Of a DNA stretch of 64,000 bases, positions 46,295 through 56,400 are shown one piece after another (the stretch's first letter is position 1; each line of letters opens with the position of its first letter). A program made the position numbers and the translations under genes. Origin of the DNA: Deltaproteobacteria bacterium (GTDB taxonomy: Bacteria > Myxococcota_A > Polyangia > Haliangiales > Haliangiaceae); assembly GCA_021413675.1 (NCBI GenBank), contig JAIOQA010000070.1, positions 22,095 to 86,094 on the forward strand, written 5' to 3'. Under the pieces are notes generated by a model. The model was not told the DNA's origin, did no database searches, and saw only the letters and a program-made list of their open reading frames with translations.

Positions 46295-46771
46295 TCAGGC
46301 GCTCTTGTACGCGCGCTCGAGCCCGGCGATGTCGATCTTGTCCATCGCCATCATCGCCTTCATGACCGCTGCCGACTTCGCCGGCGCGGTGCCATGCATC
46401 AGCTTGCCGAGCTGCTTCGGGATGATCTGCCACGACAGCCCGTAGCGATCCGTGAGCCAGCCGCAGCGGCTGGGCTTGCCGCCGCGCCCGAGCTTCTTCC
46501 ACAGATCATCGACCTCGCGCTGGGTCGTGCAGTCGACGAACATCGAGATCGCCGGCGTGAAGTGGAACACCGGGCCGCCGTTGAGCGCGCGGAACTGCTG
46601 ACCGCGCAGCCGGAAGGTCACGCCCATGACGGCGGCCTTCTTGCCCGGGCCCTTGCCGCCGGTCTTCGCGATGCTGGTGATCTTCGAGCCCTGCTTGAAG
46701 ACCGAGACGTAGAACTTCGCGGCCTCGAGGGCCTGCGAGTCGAACCACAGGAACGGCGTGATGGTCGGCAT
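46295..46771 (-). CDS. PhnB-like VOC protein (3-demethylubiquinone-type fold)
   Basis: A 158-residue VOC/PhnB-family protein: PTITPFLWFDSQALEAAKFY, then FKQGSKITSIAK, FRLRGQQFRALNGG, FTPAISMFVDC, RCGWLTDRYGLSWQIIPKQL and a C-terminal MMAMDKIDIAGLERAY helix, all standard. PhnB-like proteins lack a defined reaction in most genomes. ATG 46771 (after GAGGA, 5 bases) is better than 46783. It is the last of the ArsR - SRPBCC - VOC operon, a frequent bacterial arrangement. Confidence 0.88.
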   Translation of the reverse strand: MPTITPFLWFDSQALEAAKFYVSVFKQGSKITSIAKTGGKGPGKKAAVMGVTFRLRGQQFRALNGGPVFHFTPAISMFVDCTTQREVDDLWKKLGRGGKPSRCGWLTDRYGLSWQIIPKQLGKLMHGTAPAKSAAVMKAMMAMDKIDIAGLERAYKSA

Positions 46772-46792
46772 GGAGATCCTCACTACACCTTG

Positions 46793-47290
46793 CTAGCCGC
46801 GGCGGGTGGCGATGAGGCGCTCGAGCTTGTCGAGCTCGCTCGCCCAGCCCATCGACTGGCGCTGGGTCCAGACGTCGTCGTGCATCGGATCGAAGGTCAG
46901 GACCATGCGCACGCGATCGCCCGTGGGAAACAGCTCGACCGCGTGCGCGACCTGGTACGGCGTGATCCCGGGGATGAAGTCGGTGTGGTGATCGTAGGTG
47001 AGCCGGCGCTTGGGCGTGACCTCGGTGTAGGTCGCGCGCGCCTCGCTCGCGGTCGGCATGCCGGCCTGCTTCATGAACGCGATGGTCTCGGGCTCGCACG
47101 CGATCATCGCGTACTCGAGCGCGCCGCCGGCCCACAGCTCGAGGCGGCGGACCTCGACGCGGAAGCCACCAGGGCCCCACCACGCCTCGATGCCATCCTT
47201 GGTCGTCCACAGATCCCACACGTCGTCGACTGACGCGGTGAAGGTCCGCTCCATCGTGATCGCGGGCTTGGTGCTGGTCAGGGTGCTCAC
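46793..47290 (-). CDS. SRPBCC (AHSA1-type) domain protein
   Basis: A 165-residue single SRPBCC domain: ITMERTFTASVDDVWDLWTT, WWGPGGF, GGALEYAMIACEPETIAF, TPYQVAHAVELF and C-terminal GWASELDKLERLIATR match the AHSA1-like ligand-binding fold. Members bind hydrophobic ligands or act as accessory factors. The GTG start at 47290 overlaps the stop of the arsR-like gene (GTGA), so it is coupled to the repressor. Confidence 0.9.
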   Translation of the reverse strand: MSTLTSTKPAITMERTFTASVDDVWDLWTTKDGIEAWWGPGGFRVEVRRLELWAGGALEYAMIACEPETIAFMKQAGMPTASEARATYTEVTPKRRLTYDHHTDFIPGITPYQVAHAVELFPTGDRVRMVLTFDPMHDDVWTQRQSMGWASELDKLERLIATRRG

Positions 47291-47625
47291 GGTTCGGTCT
47301 CCTTGCGCTTGCGCGCGTGCTGGCGTCGATCGAGCTCCTCCGCGAACCGATCGAGGCGCGCCTCCCACAGGCGCCGGTACTGGGTGATCCATGCGTCGAG
47401 CTCGCGGAACGGCTCGGGTCGGAGCGAGTAGATGCGCTTCGGGCCATCGGGCCGGACCTGCACGAAGCCGGCCTCGGTGAGGATGCGCAGGTGGCGCGAC
47501 ACGCCCGACTGGTGGATCGCGACCTGCTCGACCAGATCGTTCACCGCGCGCTCGCCGCCCCGCAGCACCTCGACGATGCGAAAGCGGGTCGGGTCGGCGA
47601 GCGTCTGGAGGACGTCGACATGCAT
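47287..47625 (-). CDS. ArsR-family transcriptional regulator
   Basis: A 112-residue winged-helix repressor. LQTLADPTRFRIVEVLRGGE, the recognition helix HQSGVSRHLRILTEAG, and KRIYSLRPEPFRELDAW are family signatures. The ELCVC-type metal site of ArsR/SmtB is absent, so a metal ligand is unlikely; such ArsR-SRPBCC pairs often respond to organic molecules. The start ATG at 47625 lies next to an AT-rich, repeat-bearing operator-like region, unusual in this GC-rich genome. Confidence 0.92.
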   Translation of the reverse strand: MHVDVLQTLADPTRFRIVEVLRGGERAVNDLVEQVAIHQSGVSRHLRILTEAGFVQVRPDGPKRIYSLRPEPFRELDAWITQYRRLWEARLDRFAEELDRRQHARKRKETEP

Positions 47626-47628
47626 GTT

Positions 47629-47652
47629 CGTGCATATGCATATACGTGCATA
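47629..47652. promoter_or_regulatory. ArsR operator-like repeat region
   Basis: Direct repeat CGTGCATA at 47629-47636 and 47645-47652 plus the palindrome TGCATATGCA at 47631-47640. Read on the minus strand it contains TATATG and CATATG -10-like hexamers a few bases before the ATG. The low GC content against the surroundings supports a regulatory role. Confidence 0.6.
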
Positions 47653-47766
47653 CGACGGCTGTCAAGGCGCGATCGCGCGGCGCGCCGGGCGTGAAGATTC
47701 GATGAACTCCGCCCGGGCGCGCCGCCGCCGCTGTACCCGCCCCGGCGCGAGGTCGAGGATGCCCGC

Positions 47767-48855
47767 ATGGCCGCATCTCGTCTGCGCTCGCGTCACGTCC
47801 TCGCTCCGCTCGCGCTCGTCGGGGCGTGCGGCCATGCACCGCCAGCCATGCCGGCCACCGCGCCGGCCGCTGCCGCGCCCGCCGCGCCGACCTACGCGAC
47901 CCACACGATCGCCCTGCCCGGCGGCACCGCCGACGGCGTGTTCATGGACTACCTGCTGTTCGATCCGCGCACGCGATCGATCTGGGTGCCCGCGGGCAAC
48001 ACCGGCGCGGTCGACGTCATCGACGTGGCGACCGGCACGCTCGCGCAGATCACCGGCTTCGCGACCCAGGAGATGGAGCGCCGCGGGAGGAAGCGGGTGG
48101 TCGGGCCGAGCTCCGCCACGCTCGGCGCCGACGGCGTGGTCTACGTCGGCAACCGCGGCGACTTCACGGTCTGCGCGATCGACGAGCACGCGCTCACCCG
48201 CGGCGCGTGCGGCACGCTCGACGCGATGCCCGACGGCATCGCCTACGTCGCCGCGACCAGGGAGGTCTGGGTGACGACGCCACGCGACAGGTCGATCCGC
48301 ATCCTCGACGGCGCGACCCTCGCGCAGAAGGCGCGGCTCGCCTACGACGGCGAGCCCGAGGGCTTCGCGGTCGACGGCCTGCGCGGCCGCTTCTACACCA
48401 ACCTCGAGGACGCCGACCTCACGCTCGCGATCGATCTCGCGACCCACGCGACGGTCGCGACCTGGAAGCCGGCCTGCGGCGAGGACGGCCCGCACGGGCT
48501 GCGCCTGGCCGAGGCCGACGGCCTGCTGTTCGTGGCGTGCAGCGCGCGCGCCGAGGTGCTCGATGTGGCCCACGACGGCGCGGTGCGCGGCACGATCGAC
48601 ACCGGCGATGGCGTCGACGATCTCGACTACGTCGCCGCGACCCGCCGGCTGTACGTCGGCGCCGCCCAGGCCGCGACCTTGACCGTCGCCGCGGTCGACG
48701 CGACCGGCGGGCTGACCGCGATCGCCACGGTCCCGACCGCCGATGGCGCGCGCAACGGGGTCGCCGACCAGACCGGCGCGATCTACCTGGCCCACGGCGC
48801 CGGCAGCGAGCTGATCGTGGTCGCCCCGAAAGGGCCGGCGCAGGCCGCGCAGTAA
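47767..48855 (+). CDS. Beta-propeller (NHL/YVTN-type) lipoprotein
   Basis: A 362-residue lipoprotein (lipobox LVGAC, Cys21). After an Ala/Pro-rich spacer come six or so propeller blades with YVTN/NHL-like strands: SIWVPAGNTGAVDVIDVATG, VYVGNRGDFTVCAIDE, EVWVTTPRDRSIRILDG, FYTNLEDADLTLAIDLATHA, LLFVACSARAEVLDV and RLYVGAAQAATLTVAAVD. This is a repeat scaffold, probably extracellular, with unknown ligand. Confidence 0.8.
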   Translation: MAASRLRSRHVLAPLALVGACGHAPPAMPATAPAAAAPAAPTYATHTIALPGGTADGVFMDYLLFDPRTRSIWVPAGNTGAVDVIDVATGTLAQITGFATQEMERRGRKRVVGPSSATLGADGVVYVGNRGDFTVCAIDEHALTRGACGTLDAMPDGIAYVAATREVWVTTPRDRSIRILDGATLAQKARLAYDGEPEGFAVDGLRGRFYTNLEDADLTLAIDLATHATVATWKPACGEDGPHGLRLAEADGLLFVACSARAEVLDVAHDGAVRGTIDTGDGVDDLDYVAATRRLYVGAAQAATLTVAAVDATGGLTAIATVPTADGARNGVADQTGAIYLAHGAGSELIVVAPKGPAQAAQ

Positions 48856-48926
48856 CCTGACAGAAGGCTGTCGCTCGGCCGTCGGAGAGTGGCGTCACAC
48901 CACCCGCAACCGACCAGGAGCCAGCC

Positions 48927-49355
48927 ATGACCCAGCCGACGACCTCGCCCACCCTCCACCACGGCAGCTGCCACTGCGGCGCGGTCCGCTTCGAGGTGAC
49001 GCTCGACGCCCTGCGCGGCAGCCAGTGCAACTGCTCGATCTGCACCAAGCTCGGCGCGTTCAACACGATCGTCAAGCCGGCGGCGTTCCGCCTGGTCGCT
49101 GGCGAGGACGTGCTCACGAGCTACGCGTTCCGCACGAAGATGGCGACCCGCCACTTCTGCAGCCGGTGCGGCGTCGCGATGTTCGGGCGCGGCCACCTCG
49201 AGGTCCTCGGCGGCGACTTCGTCTCGATCAGCCTCCGCGCCCTCGACGACGTCGAGCTGCTCGACGCGGAGTGCGTGTACTGGGACGGCCGCCACGACAA
49301 CTGGCAGGCCGGCGCGCGCCCGACGCCGTGGCGGCGCGACGCCCCAACCGCCTGA
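48927..49355 (+). CDS. GFA-family zinc protein (formaldehyde-activating-like)
   Basis: A 142-residue protein. Zinc ligands are Cys15 and Cys17 (SCHCGAVRF), Cys34, Cys36 and Cys39 (CNCSIC), and Cys78 and Cys81 (FCSRCG), the full GFA/CENP-V pattern. Original members spontaneously conjugate glutathione and formaldehyde, but many have no proven catalysis. AGGAG lies 6 bases before the ATG. The gene ends 5 bases from the next, convergent gene. Confidence 0.9.
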   Translation: MTQPTTSPTLHHGSCHCGAVRFEVTLDALRGSQCNCSICTKLGAFNTIVKPAAFRLVAGEDVLTSYAFRTKMATRHFCSRCGVAMFGRGHLEVLGGDFVSISLRALDDVELLDAECVYWDGRHDNWQAGARPTPWRRDAPTA

Positions 49356-49360
49356 CCGAG

Positions 49361-49930
49361 CTACTCGAACGCCGAGAACGTGAACGTGACCTGCAGATCG
49401 GCGTCGGCGCCCTTGCCCATGAAGTCGGCCGACGCCGGGCCGCGCAGCTGCACCTTGAAGCTGCCGGTCAGCATCTTGGCGTAGTCGGCCGCCGGCACCG
49501 CGGCGCCATCGAAGGTGACCGCGATCGGCAGCGGCCCGCTGGTCGCGGTCGCGGCGATCGACGCGCTGCCCGCCGGGTACGTGTTGTTGGTGTCGTTCAT
49601 GATGAACAGCACCTCGGTCGTGCCGGTGAACACCTCGCCGAGGGTCGTGACGTTGGTCGAGCCGGCGCCGAGCAACAGCTTGATGTCATCGATCTCGATG
49701 CTCGACGGATCGTGCCCGCCGAGCTTGGCGCGCGCGTTGGCGACGAACGCGCCGTACGGGTTGCCCGACTCGGTCGTGATGCCCTTGTCCTCGGTGATCG
49801 TCGCGGCGGCGACGTCGCCGGACTTGGCCTTGAGGTTGATCCCGACCGGCTCCGAGTACTGGACCGGATCATCCCCGCACGCCGCGAGCACGACGGAGAC
49901 GAACGCGAACGAGATCACGGATGGACGCAT
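49361..49930 (-). CDS. Lipoprotein of unknown function
   Basis: A 189-residue lipoprotein (lipobox VLAAC, Cys18). The mature chain is Thr/Gly/Ala-rich and beta-rich with IDDIKLLLGAGSTNVTTLGE, TEVLFIMNDTNNTYPAGSAS and KVQLRGPASADFMGKGADAD, ending LQVTFTFSAFE. I see no enzyme motif. GGAG precedes the ATG at 49930 by 5 bases. Confidence 0.65.
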   Translation of the reverse strand: MRPSVISFAFVSVVLAACGDDPVQYSEPVGINLKAKSGDVAAATITEDKGITTESGNPYGAFVANARAKLGGHDPSSIEIDDIKLLLGAGSTNVTTLGEVFTGTTEVLFIMNDTNNTYPAGSASIAATATSGPLPIAVTFDGAAVPAADYAKMLTGSFKVQLRGPASADFMGKGADADLQVTFTFSAFE

Positions 49931-50056
49931 GGAAGCTCCTGATGGCACGAGGAGTCAGTGGGGCCGCGGCGCGCGGCGGTCGCACGAATCGACCTCTGGT
50001 CCTCCGCATGGTGGGCCACCTCACGTGGGAGCACGCACACCGCGCGGCGCATCCTC

Positions 50057-50062
50057 TATGCT
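50057..50062 (+). promoter_or_regulatory. Putative -10 box of leaderless promoter
   Basis: TATGCT, 6 bases, then ATG 50069. It differs from the consensus TATAAT at two positions and is one of the best boxes in the window. Confidence 0.5.
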
Positions 50063-50068
50063 GGCGAG

Positions 50069-51214
50069 ATGCTGCCCGCCTCCGCGTATGCGGTCGACGC
50101 CGACATCCGCCGCGCCGAGTCGCTGCCGGCGGCCGCGTTCACCGATGTCGAATTCCTGACACGCGAGCTCGAGACGATCTTCCACAACGCGTGGCTGTTC
50201 GCGCCCGAGCCGAACTCCGATGACGACACCCGATCGCTCGCGGCCCAGGTCGCGGCCCGCGGCGCGCGCGCGCCGTTCGCGCAGCTCGGTCGCCCGCTGT
50301 TCCTGCAGCGCGGCTGGGACGACGACGAGCTGCGCGCGTTCGGCAACACCTGCACCCACGCGTGGTTCCCGCTGGTCCAGGGCCCGTCGCGCGGCCCCAC
50401 GCTGGTCTGCGGTCAGCACGGCCGCCGCTTCGACTGCACCGGGCGGTTCGTGTCGCAGCCCGGGTTCGCCGGCCTGCCCGACTTCCCGCGCGCCTGCGAT
50501 CACCTCGCGCCGGTCGCGGTCGCGCCGTGGCGCGATCACCTGTTCACGCGCTTCGCCGCCGACGGCGCGCCGCTCGCGGAGACGCTCGCCGCGGTCGACG
50601 AATCACTCGTCCGGTTTCCGGACAACCTGGCGCGCGCGCCGGGCGCCGGCGTGGTCCGCGAGGTCGCCGGCAACTGGAAGCAGCACGCGTGGAACTACCT
50701 CGACCGGTTCCACATCGGCTTCATCCACCGCGCGCCCGGCGGCCTCGCCGACGCGATCGATCTCGCGAGCTACCAGACCGAGCTGCACGGCGACGCGGTG
50801 CTGCAATGGGCGTGGGCCAGCGATCCCGCCGATGGCATCGACCCGGCGCTCCTGCCGGCGCGGTTCGCGGATCCCGGCGGCCGCCGCGTGTTCGCGCTGT
50901 GGTGGTTCGTCTGGCCCAACCTGACGCTCAACTTCTATCCGTGGGGCCTGTCGGTGAACGTCTACCAGCCCGTCCCGGGGCGCCCCGACGTGACCCGGTT
51001 CATCTGGACCCACCACGTCCTCGATCCGCAGAAGCACGCGGCGCGCGATCGCCGCTGGCTGTCGAGCCAGGTCGACGCCGAGGACATCGACGCGCTGGCG
51101 CAGGTGACCCGCGGGCTGCGCTCCGGGCTCGCGCCGCGCGGCCGGTTCGCTCCGGCGGACGAGACCGGGCCGCACTGGTTCCACCGCAAGGTCGCGCTCG
51201 CCGTGACGCCATGA
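50069..51214 (+). CDS. Rieske non-haem iron oxygenase, alpha subunit-like
   Basis: A 381-residue oxygenase. The Rieske cluster ligands are Cys95 and His97 (NTCTHAW) and Cys114 and His117 (CGQHG). The mononuclear iron site has Asp212 with His215 and His220 (NYLDRFHIGFIH). The C-terminal DAEDIDAL segment is in the place of the third Asp ligand. Such enzymes hydroxylate, demethylate or demethoxylate aromatic, amine or sterol substrates with electrons from a separate reductase; none is encoded nearby. The start at 50069 follows TATGCT by 6 bases. Confidence 0.9.
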   Translation: MLPASAYAVDADIRRAESLPAAAFTDVEFLTRELETIFHNAWLFAPEPNSDDDTRSLAAQVAARGARAPFAQLGRPLFLQRGWDDDELRAFGNTCTHAWFPLVQGPSRGPTLVCGQHGRRFDCTGRFVSQPGFAGLPDFPRACDHLAPVAVAPWRDHLFTRFAADGAPLAETLAAVDESLVRFPDNLARAPGAGVVREVAGNWKQHAWNYLDRFHIGFIHRAPGGLADAIDLASYQTELHGDAVLQWAWASDPADGIDPALLPARFADPGGRRVFALWWFVWPNLTLNFYPWGLSVNVYQPVPGRPDVTRFIWTHHVLDPQKHAARDRRWLSSQVDAEDIDALAQVTRGLRSGLAPRGRFAPADETGPHWFHRKVALAVTP

Positions 51215-51226
51215 CGCCGGCCGCGG

Positions 51227-51232
51227 TACGAT
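51227..51232 (+). promoter_or_regulatory. Putative -10 box before the sigma-factor gene
   Basis: TACGAT, 6 bases, then the GTG start at 51239; a GTGACG (51203-51208) 18 bases upstream is a possible -35. Confidence 0.45.
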
Positions 51233-51238
51233 GAAGCC

Positions 51239-51856
51239 GTGGCCACCGCCGATGCCCTCGCCACCCGCGCCGCGCTCGAAGACGAGCTGCGCGCGCTGAT
51301 CGCCTCCGACAAGCTCGACGACGCGACCGCGCGCGCGCTGCGCGGCTTCGGCCCCGAGGTGATGGCGTGGTTGCACGCCACCGTCGGCGGTGAGACCGAG
51401 GCGAGCGACGCGTTCGCGCTGTTCGCCGAGGAGCTGTGGAAGAGCCTGCGCCGCTACGATCAGCGCTGCTCGATGCGGACCTGGTGCTACATGCTCGCGC
51501 GCCACGCCGCGTACCGCGTGCGCGAGGCCCGGGCCAAGGGCAAGGCGCTGCCGCTGTCGCAGGCGCCGGTCGACGCGCTGGCCGCCGAGGTCCGCGAGAC
51601 CACGCTCGTGCACCTGCGCACCGAGGTCAAGGATCGGGTCCGCGCGCTGCGCGAACAGCTCGATCCCGACGATCAGACGCTCCTGATCCTGCGCGTCGAT
51701 CGCGACCTCGGCTGGCGCGACATCGCGCTGGTCATGCTCGGCGACGAGGCGCCAGCCACCGAGGTCGACAAGCTCGCGGTCGCGCTGCGCAAGCGGTTCG
51801 AGCGGGTCAAGGCGCGGCTGCGCGAGCTCGTCGCCGCGGACGCCGCCGGATCCTGA
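51239..51856 (+). CDS. ECF-type RNA polymerase sigma factor
   Basis: A 205-residue protein. Region 2 (about 50-105) contains ASDAFALFAEELWKSLRRYD, then RTWCYMLARHAAYR, where the WxYxxARxxAxR signature is typical. Region 4 (about 130-200) contains RVRALREQLDPDDQTLLILR and DLGWRDIALVMLGDE. There is no anti-sigma gene, but a Ser/Thr kinase gene converges on it with no gap. Phosphorylation-controlled ECF factors are known in Myxococcota and Planctomycetes, so the pair is plausible (inference). Confidence 0.88.
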   Translation: MATADALATRAALEDELRALIASDKLDDATARALRGFGPEVMAWLHATVGGETEASDAFALFAEELWKSLRRYDQRCSMRTWCYMLARHAAYRVREARAKGKALPLSQAPVDALAAEVRETTLVHLRTEVKDRVRALREQLDPDDQTLLILRVDRDLGWRDIALVMLGDEAPATEVDKLAVALRKRFERVKARLRELVAADAAGS

Positions 51857-53320
51857 TCAGTCGCCGTGCTTGCCGTGGCCGTGCCCGGGCGGGCCCGGCG
51901 GGCCGCGCTCGTCATCACCGGGCCCGGGCTCGGGTTCGGGATCGGCGGCGCGCACCGCCTCGATCTGCTCGCGCAGCGCCGCGGTCTCGGGGCTGGCGCC
52001 GAACCGCTCCTCGAAGTGCGCGAGCTTGTCGAGAGCTTCGCCCCACGCGTGCTCGCGCAGCTTGTCGACGACCTTGCGCCACTCCTTCTCCGACTTGCCG
52101 GTGAGGCCGGCCGGCGGGTTGGCCTGGATCGTCAGCGGCGCGTCGTCGGCGACCGGCGAGGTCGCCAGCGCGGCGCCCGGCGCGGGGCCCGAGACGGCGC
52201 CCGGGGTCGCGCGCCGATCGCCGCTCAGGATCAGCGCGGCGATCACGCCGATCGCGATCACGCCGCCGCCGATCCACAGCGCGAGCCGGCGCCGGCGAGC
52301 GTCATCGGGAGGCGCGGTCGCGCCCCACTGGCTCATCGCCGCCGCGGTGGTGCCCGGCATCGACACCGCGAGCACCGCGCGCGGCATCGCCACGGAGCCC
52401 GACGCCGCCGGCGGCCCCAGCTCCGGCGAGCTGCCGCTGCCGCGCGCGATCAGCGCCGCGAGCTCGTCGGCGGTCGGGCGGTTCGCGGGCTCGGGATCGA
52501 TCGCGCGCGCGACCGCGGCGGCGAGATCCGCCGGCACCCCGGGGGCGACCTGCGCGAGCGGCGGCGGCGGCCGGCGTTCGAGCAACGACGCCAGGCTGGT
52601 GATGCTCGACGAGTCGAACGCGCAGGTGCCGGACAGCGCTTCGTAGAGGATCGCGCCGAGCCCATAGATGTCGGCGGCGGCGCTGAACTGCCCGAGCGCG
52701 AGCGCCTCGGGCGCGGCGTACGCGGGCGAGCCCACGAACTGCCCGGTGATCGTCAAGGACGAGTCGGGCACGTGGGCCACGCCGAAATCGGCGAGCTTCC
52801 AGATCCCCGGGCCGGCGGCGAGCACGTTGGCCGGCTTGACGTCGCGGTGGAGGATGCCGCGCGCGTGGGCCGCGGCCAGCGCGCGGGCGAGCTGCACGCC
52901 GAGCGCGCGCGCGTCGTCGGGCGAGAGCGGCCCGGCGGCGAGCTGCTCCTTCAAGGACGGGCCGGCGACCCGCTCCATCACCAGGTACGGCGGATCGCCG
53001 TCGAACCCGACATCGTACAGCGCGACGATGTTGGGATGCGACAGGGCCGCGATCGCGCGCGCCTCCTGCCGGAACCGATCGTCGAGGAGCTGGCCGTTGA
53101 TCCCGCCGCGGTTGCGGATCGTCTTGATCGCGACCTCGCGGCCGAGCGCCTCGTCGATCGCCGCGTGAACTTCGCCCATCGCGCCCGCGCCGAGGGTCGC
53201 CTCCACGCGATACCGGCCGAAGCGCAACGACGGCTCGCCCACGACTCCAGGGTGCCCGAACCGCGCGAAGGAACCAAGCGAACCGGCCAGGCGTGCGCTT
53301 CTGGCACGTGGCCGAGCCAT
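51857..53320 (-). CDS. Ser/Thr protein kinase with Pro/Gly-rich C-terminus
   Basis: A 487-residue Hanks-type kinase. It has a GAGAMGEVH loop (45-53), Lys66 (AIKTIR), HRDVKPANV, DFGVAH and SPAYAAPEAL. A helix (LALWIGGGVIAIGVIAALIL) at about 355-375 passes the membrane, followed by an outer segment with KEWRKVVDKLREHAWGEALD and a Pro/Gly/His-rich end (GPPGPPGHGHGKHGD). The start is ATG 53320; GTG 53242 is possible. It converges end to end with the sigma gene. Confidence 0.85.
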   Translation of the reverse strand: MARPRARSARLAGSLGSFARFGHPGVVGEPSLRFGRYRVEATLGAGAMGEVHAAIDEALGREVAIKTIRNRGGINGQLLDDRFRQEARAIAALSHPNIVALYDVGFDGDPPYLVMERVAGPSLKEQLAAGPLSPDDARALGVQLARALAAAHARGILHRDVKPANVLAAGPGIWKLADFGVAHVPDSSLTITGQFVGSPAYAAPEALALGQFSAAADIYGLGAILYEALSGTCAFDSSSITSLASLLERRPPPPLAQVAPGVPADLAAAVARAIDPEPANRPTADELAALIARGSGSSPELGPPAASGSVAMPRAVLAVSMPGTTAAAMSQWGATAPPDDARRRRLALWIGGGVIAIGVIAALILSGDRRATPGAVSGPAPGAALATSPVADDAPLTIQANPPAGLTGKSEKEWRKVVDKLREHAWGEALDKLAHFEERFGASPETAALREQIEAVRAADPEPEPGPGDDERGPPGPPGHGHGKHGD

Positions 53321-53424
53321 GAGATATCGGGGGCCTGCGCGCGCTCAGCGTGTGGATCGCACGTTCGGTGGCGTCGATCTCGGGACGCGACAAAGAGGAC
53401 GTGAGTCTGACACCGAGTCAGTGG

Positions 53425-53430
53425 TAGGGT
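53425..53430 (+). promoter_or_regulatory. Putative -10 box before the large lipoprotein
   Basis: TAGGGT, then 9 bases to ATG 53440. A CTGAC-accga-GTCAG inverted repeat (53407-53421) lies immediately upstream. Confidence 0.4.
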
Positions 53431-53439
53431 CCGCGGCCG

Positions 53440-56400
53440 ATGTCGTCCCGATTCCGCTTCATGTCAGTTGTCGCTGCGGTCGCTCTGGCCGCGTGCGGCA
53501 ACTCTCCTTCGAACACGCCGGATGCAAAAGACACGATCGACGCCGCCTCGATCGACGCCGCCATCGACGCGCCACCCGGGACACCGGATGCGAGCCCGGA
53601 TGCCGGTTTCGATGCGATGCCGGCGCCGGCGATCTGCACCGTCACCGCGGGTGACGCGACCAAGCTGATCACCGGCACCGTGCTCACGCCCGCCGGCGTG
53701 CTCGCGAACGGCCAGGTCGCGATCAACGCGAGCGGCGTGATCACCTGCGTCGGGACGTCGTGCCCGTCGCCGACCGCGACCCGCATCGACTGCCCGATGG
53801 GCGTCATCTCGCCGGGCCTCATCAACACGCACGATCACATCACGTACACCCAGAACTCGCCGTACACCGACACCGGCGAGCGCTACGAGCAGCGCCACGA
53901 CTGGCGCCGCGGCCAGCGCGGCCACACCAAGCTGACCACCCCGGGCAGCGCGACCGCGGATCAGATCCGCTGGGGCGAGCTGCGGTTCCTGTTCGGCGGC
54001 GCGACCTCGATCGTCGGCTCGGGCGGCCAGGCCGGCCTGCTCCGTAACCTCGATCAGGCGGCCAACGAGGAGGGCCTCGGCCAGCCGGCCGTGAAGTTCC
54101 AGACCTTCCCGCTCGACGACTCGGGCGGCGCGCAGCTGACCGGCAACTGCAACTACGGCGCGGCGCCCGACACCGAGGCGTCGATCGCCAGCCTCGAGGC
54201 CTACGAGCCGCACGTCGCCGAGGGCATCGACGGCACCGCGCGCAACGAGTTCACGTGCGTCAGCGACCCGACCTTCGACACCACCGCGCCCGGCCTGTCG
54301 ACCGACCTGGTCAAGCCGCAGACCGCGATCATCCACGGCGTCGGCCTCAAGCCCTACGACTACGGCGTCATGGCGATCGACGGCACCGCGCTCATCTGGT
54401 CGCCGCGCTCGAACATCACGCTCTACGGCGACACCGCCGGCGCGCCGATCGCGTCGCGCCTCGGCGTGCAGATCGCGCTGGGCACCGACTGGACCGCGAC
54501 CGGCTCGATCAACCTGCTGCGCGAGCTCAACTGCGCGGACTTCGTCAACAAGACCTACTGGAACAACTACTTCAGCGACCAGCAGCTCTGGCAGATGGTC
54601 ACCGAGAACGCCGCCTCCGTCACCGCCACCGATGACGTCATCGGCACGGTCGCGGTCGGCAAGGTCGCCGACCTCTCGATCTTCGACGGCCGCTTCAACA
54701 CCAGCTACCGCGCGGTCCTCAACGCCGAGCCCAAGGACGTCGTCCTGGTCATGCGCGGCGGCAAGCCGCTGTACGGCGAGGACACCACGATCGCGGCGCT
54801 GGCCACCGGCTGCGATGCGGTCGACGTGTGCGGCAACGCCAAGCAGGTCTGCTTGATGAGCGAGATCGGCAAGACCTACGCCCAGCTCCAGACCGCGGTC
54901 GGCACCGACTACGCCGCGTTCTTCTGCGGCACTCCGACCAACGAGCCGAGCTGCGTCGCGAAGCGCCCGGCCGCGGTCAACAACTCCACCATCTACACCG
55001 GCGTGGCGAGCAGCGGCGACATGGACGGCGACGGCATCGCCGACGCCAGCGACAACTGCCCCGACGTCTTCAACCCGATCCGCCCGCTCGACAACGGCGT
55101 GCAGGCCGACGCCGACAGCGACAACGTCGGTGACGCGTGCGACGTGTGCCCGGTCAACGCCAACACCACGACCTGCGCGACGATCGATCCCAACGACCGC
55201 GACGCCGACGGCGTCACCAACGCGCTCGACAACTGCCCCGACATCGCCAACCCGCAGCAGGAGGACGGCGACCACGACAGCAAGGGCGACGTCTGCGACG
55301 CGTGCCCGGCGATCGCGAACCCCGGTGGCCAGGGTTGCCCGGTCTCGATCTACAGCATCAAGAACGGCACGACCACGGTCGGCTCGGTGGTCCACGTGAC
55401 CAACGCGATCGTCACCGGCAAGGGCTCGAACGGCTTCTTCGTCCAGGTCAAGCCCACGCTCACCAACGGCATGGCCGACCCGGCGTACATGGGCCCCGAC
55501 AACTCGGGCCTGTTCGTGTTCACCACCGCGGCCTCGCCGTTCCTGACCAGCGTCGCGGTCGGCAACCGCGTCGACATCGACGCGTCGGTCGCGCTGTTCA
55601 ACGGCCAGATCGAGCTCGCGACCATCTCCGCCGTGACCATCACCAGCGCCGCCGCCGAGGCCGCGCCGGATCCGATCACCGTCACCGCCGCCGAGGCCAC
55701 CACCGGGGGCACCCGCGCCGCCAAGCTCGAGAGCGTGCTGGTCAAGACCGGCGCGGTCACGATCACCGCGGTCGATGCGGTCAACAACGAGGTCACCGCC
55801 AACGACGGCGCCGCCGCGATCGCGGTCGACGACTTCCTCTACCTGCCGGCGCCGCTGCCCTCGGTCGGCACCGCGTTCGGCTCGATCACCGGCGTGCTCA
55901 CGCTGCGCGGTAGCGTCTCGAAGATCGAGCCGCGCGCCGCTGCCGACTACGGCCCGGCGTCGCTGGCGATCAGCGCGTTCGGCCCGGCCAAGACCTTCGT
56001 CGACGTCGGTGCGGTCATGGTCCCGACCCGCCCGACCCAGCTGACGGTCACGCTGAACCAGCCGGCGCCGTCCGACACGACGGTCGCGATCACCTCGAGC
56101 GACAACGCCGTCGCCCGCGCGATCGGCGACAGCGTCACCGTGCTCGCCGGCCAGACGACCGCGGTGGTCCAGGTGAGCTCGACCGCCAAGGGCACCGCGA
56201 CCCTGACCGCGACCCTGGGCATCTCGCTGACCTCGTCGGTGCAGGCGCTCGACGGCACCGAGGTCCCGGTGCTGATCGGCCTCACGCCGACCACCGCGAC
56301 CGTGGCCCCGGGCGGCACGCAGACGTTCACCGTCGGCCTCGACATCCCGGCGCCGACGGGCGGCACCGCCGTGACCTTGACCCTGACCCCGGCCAACGCT

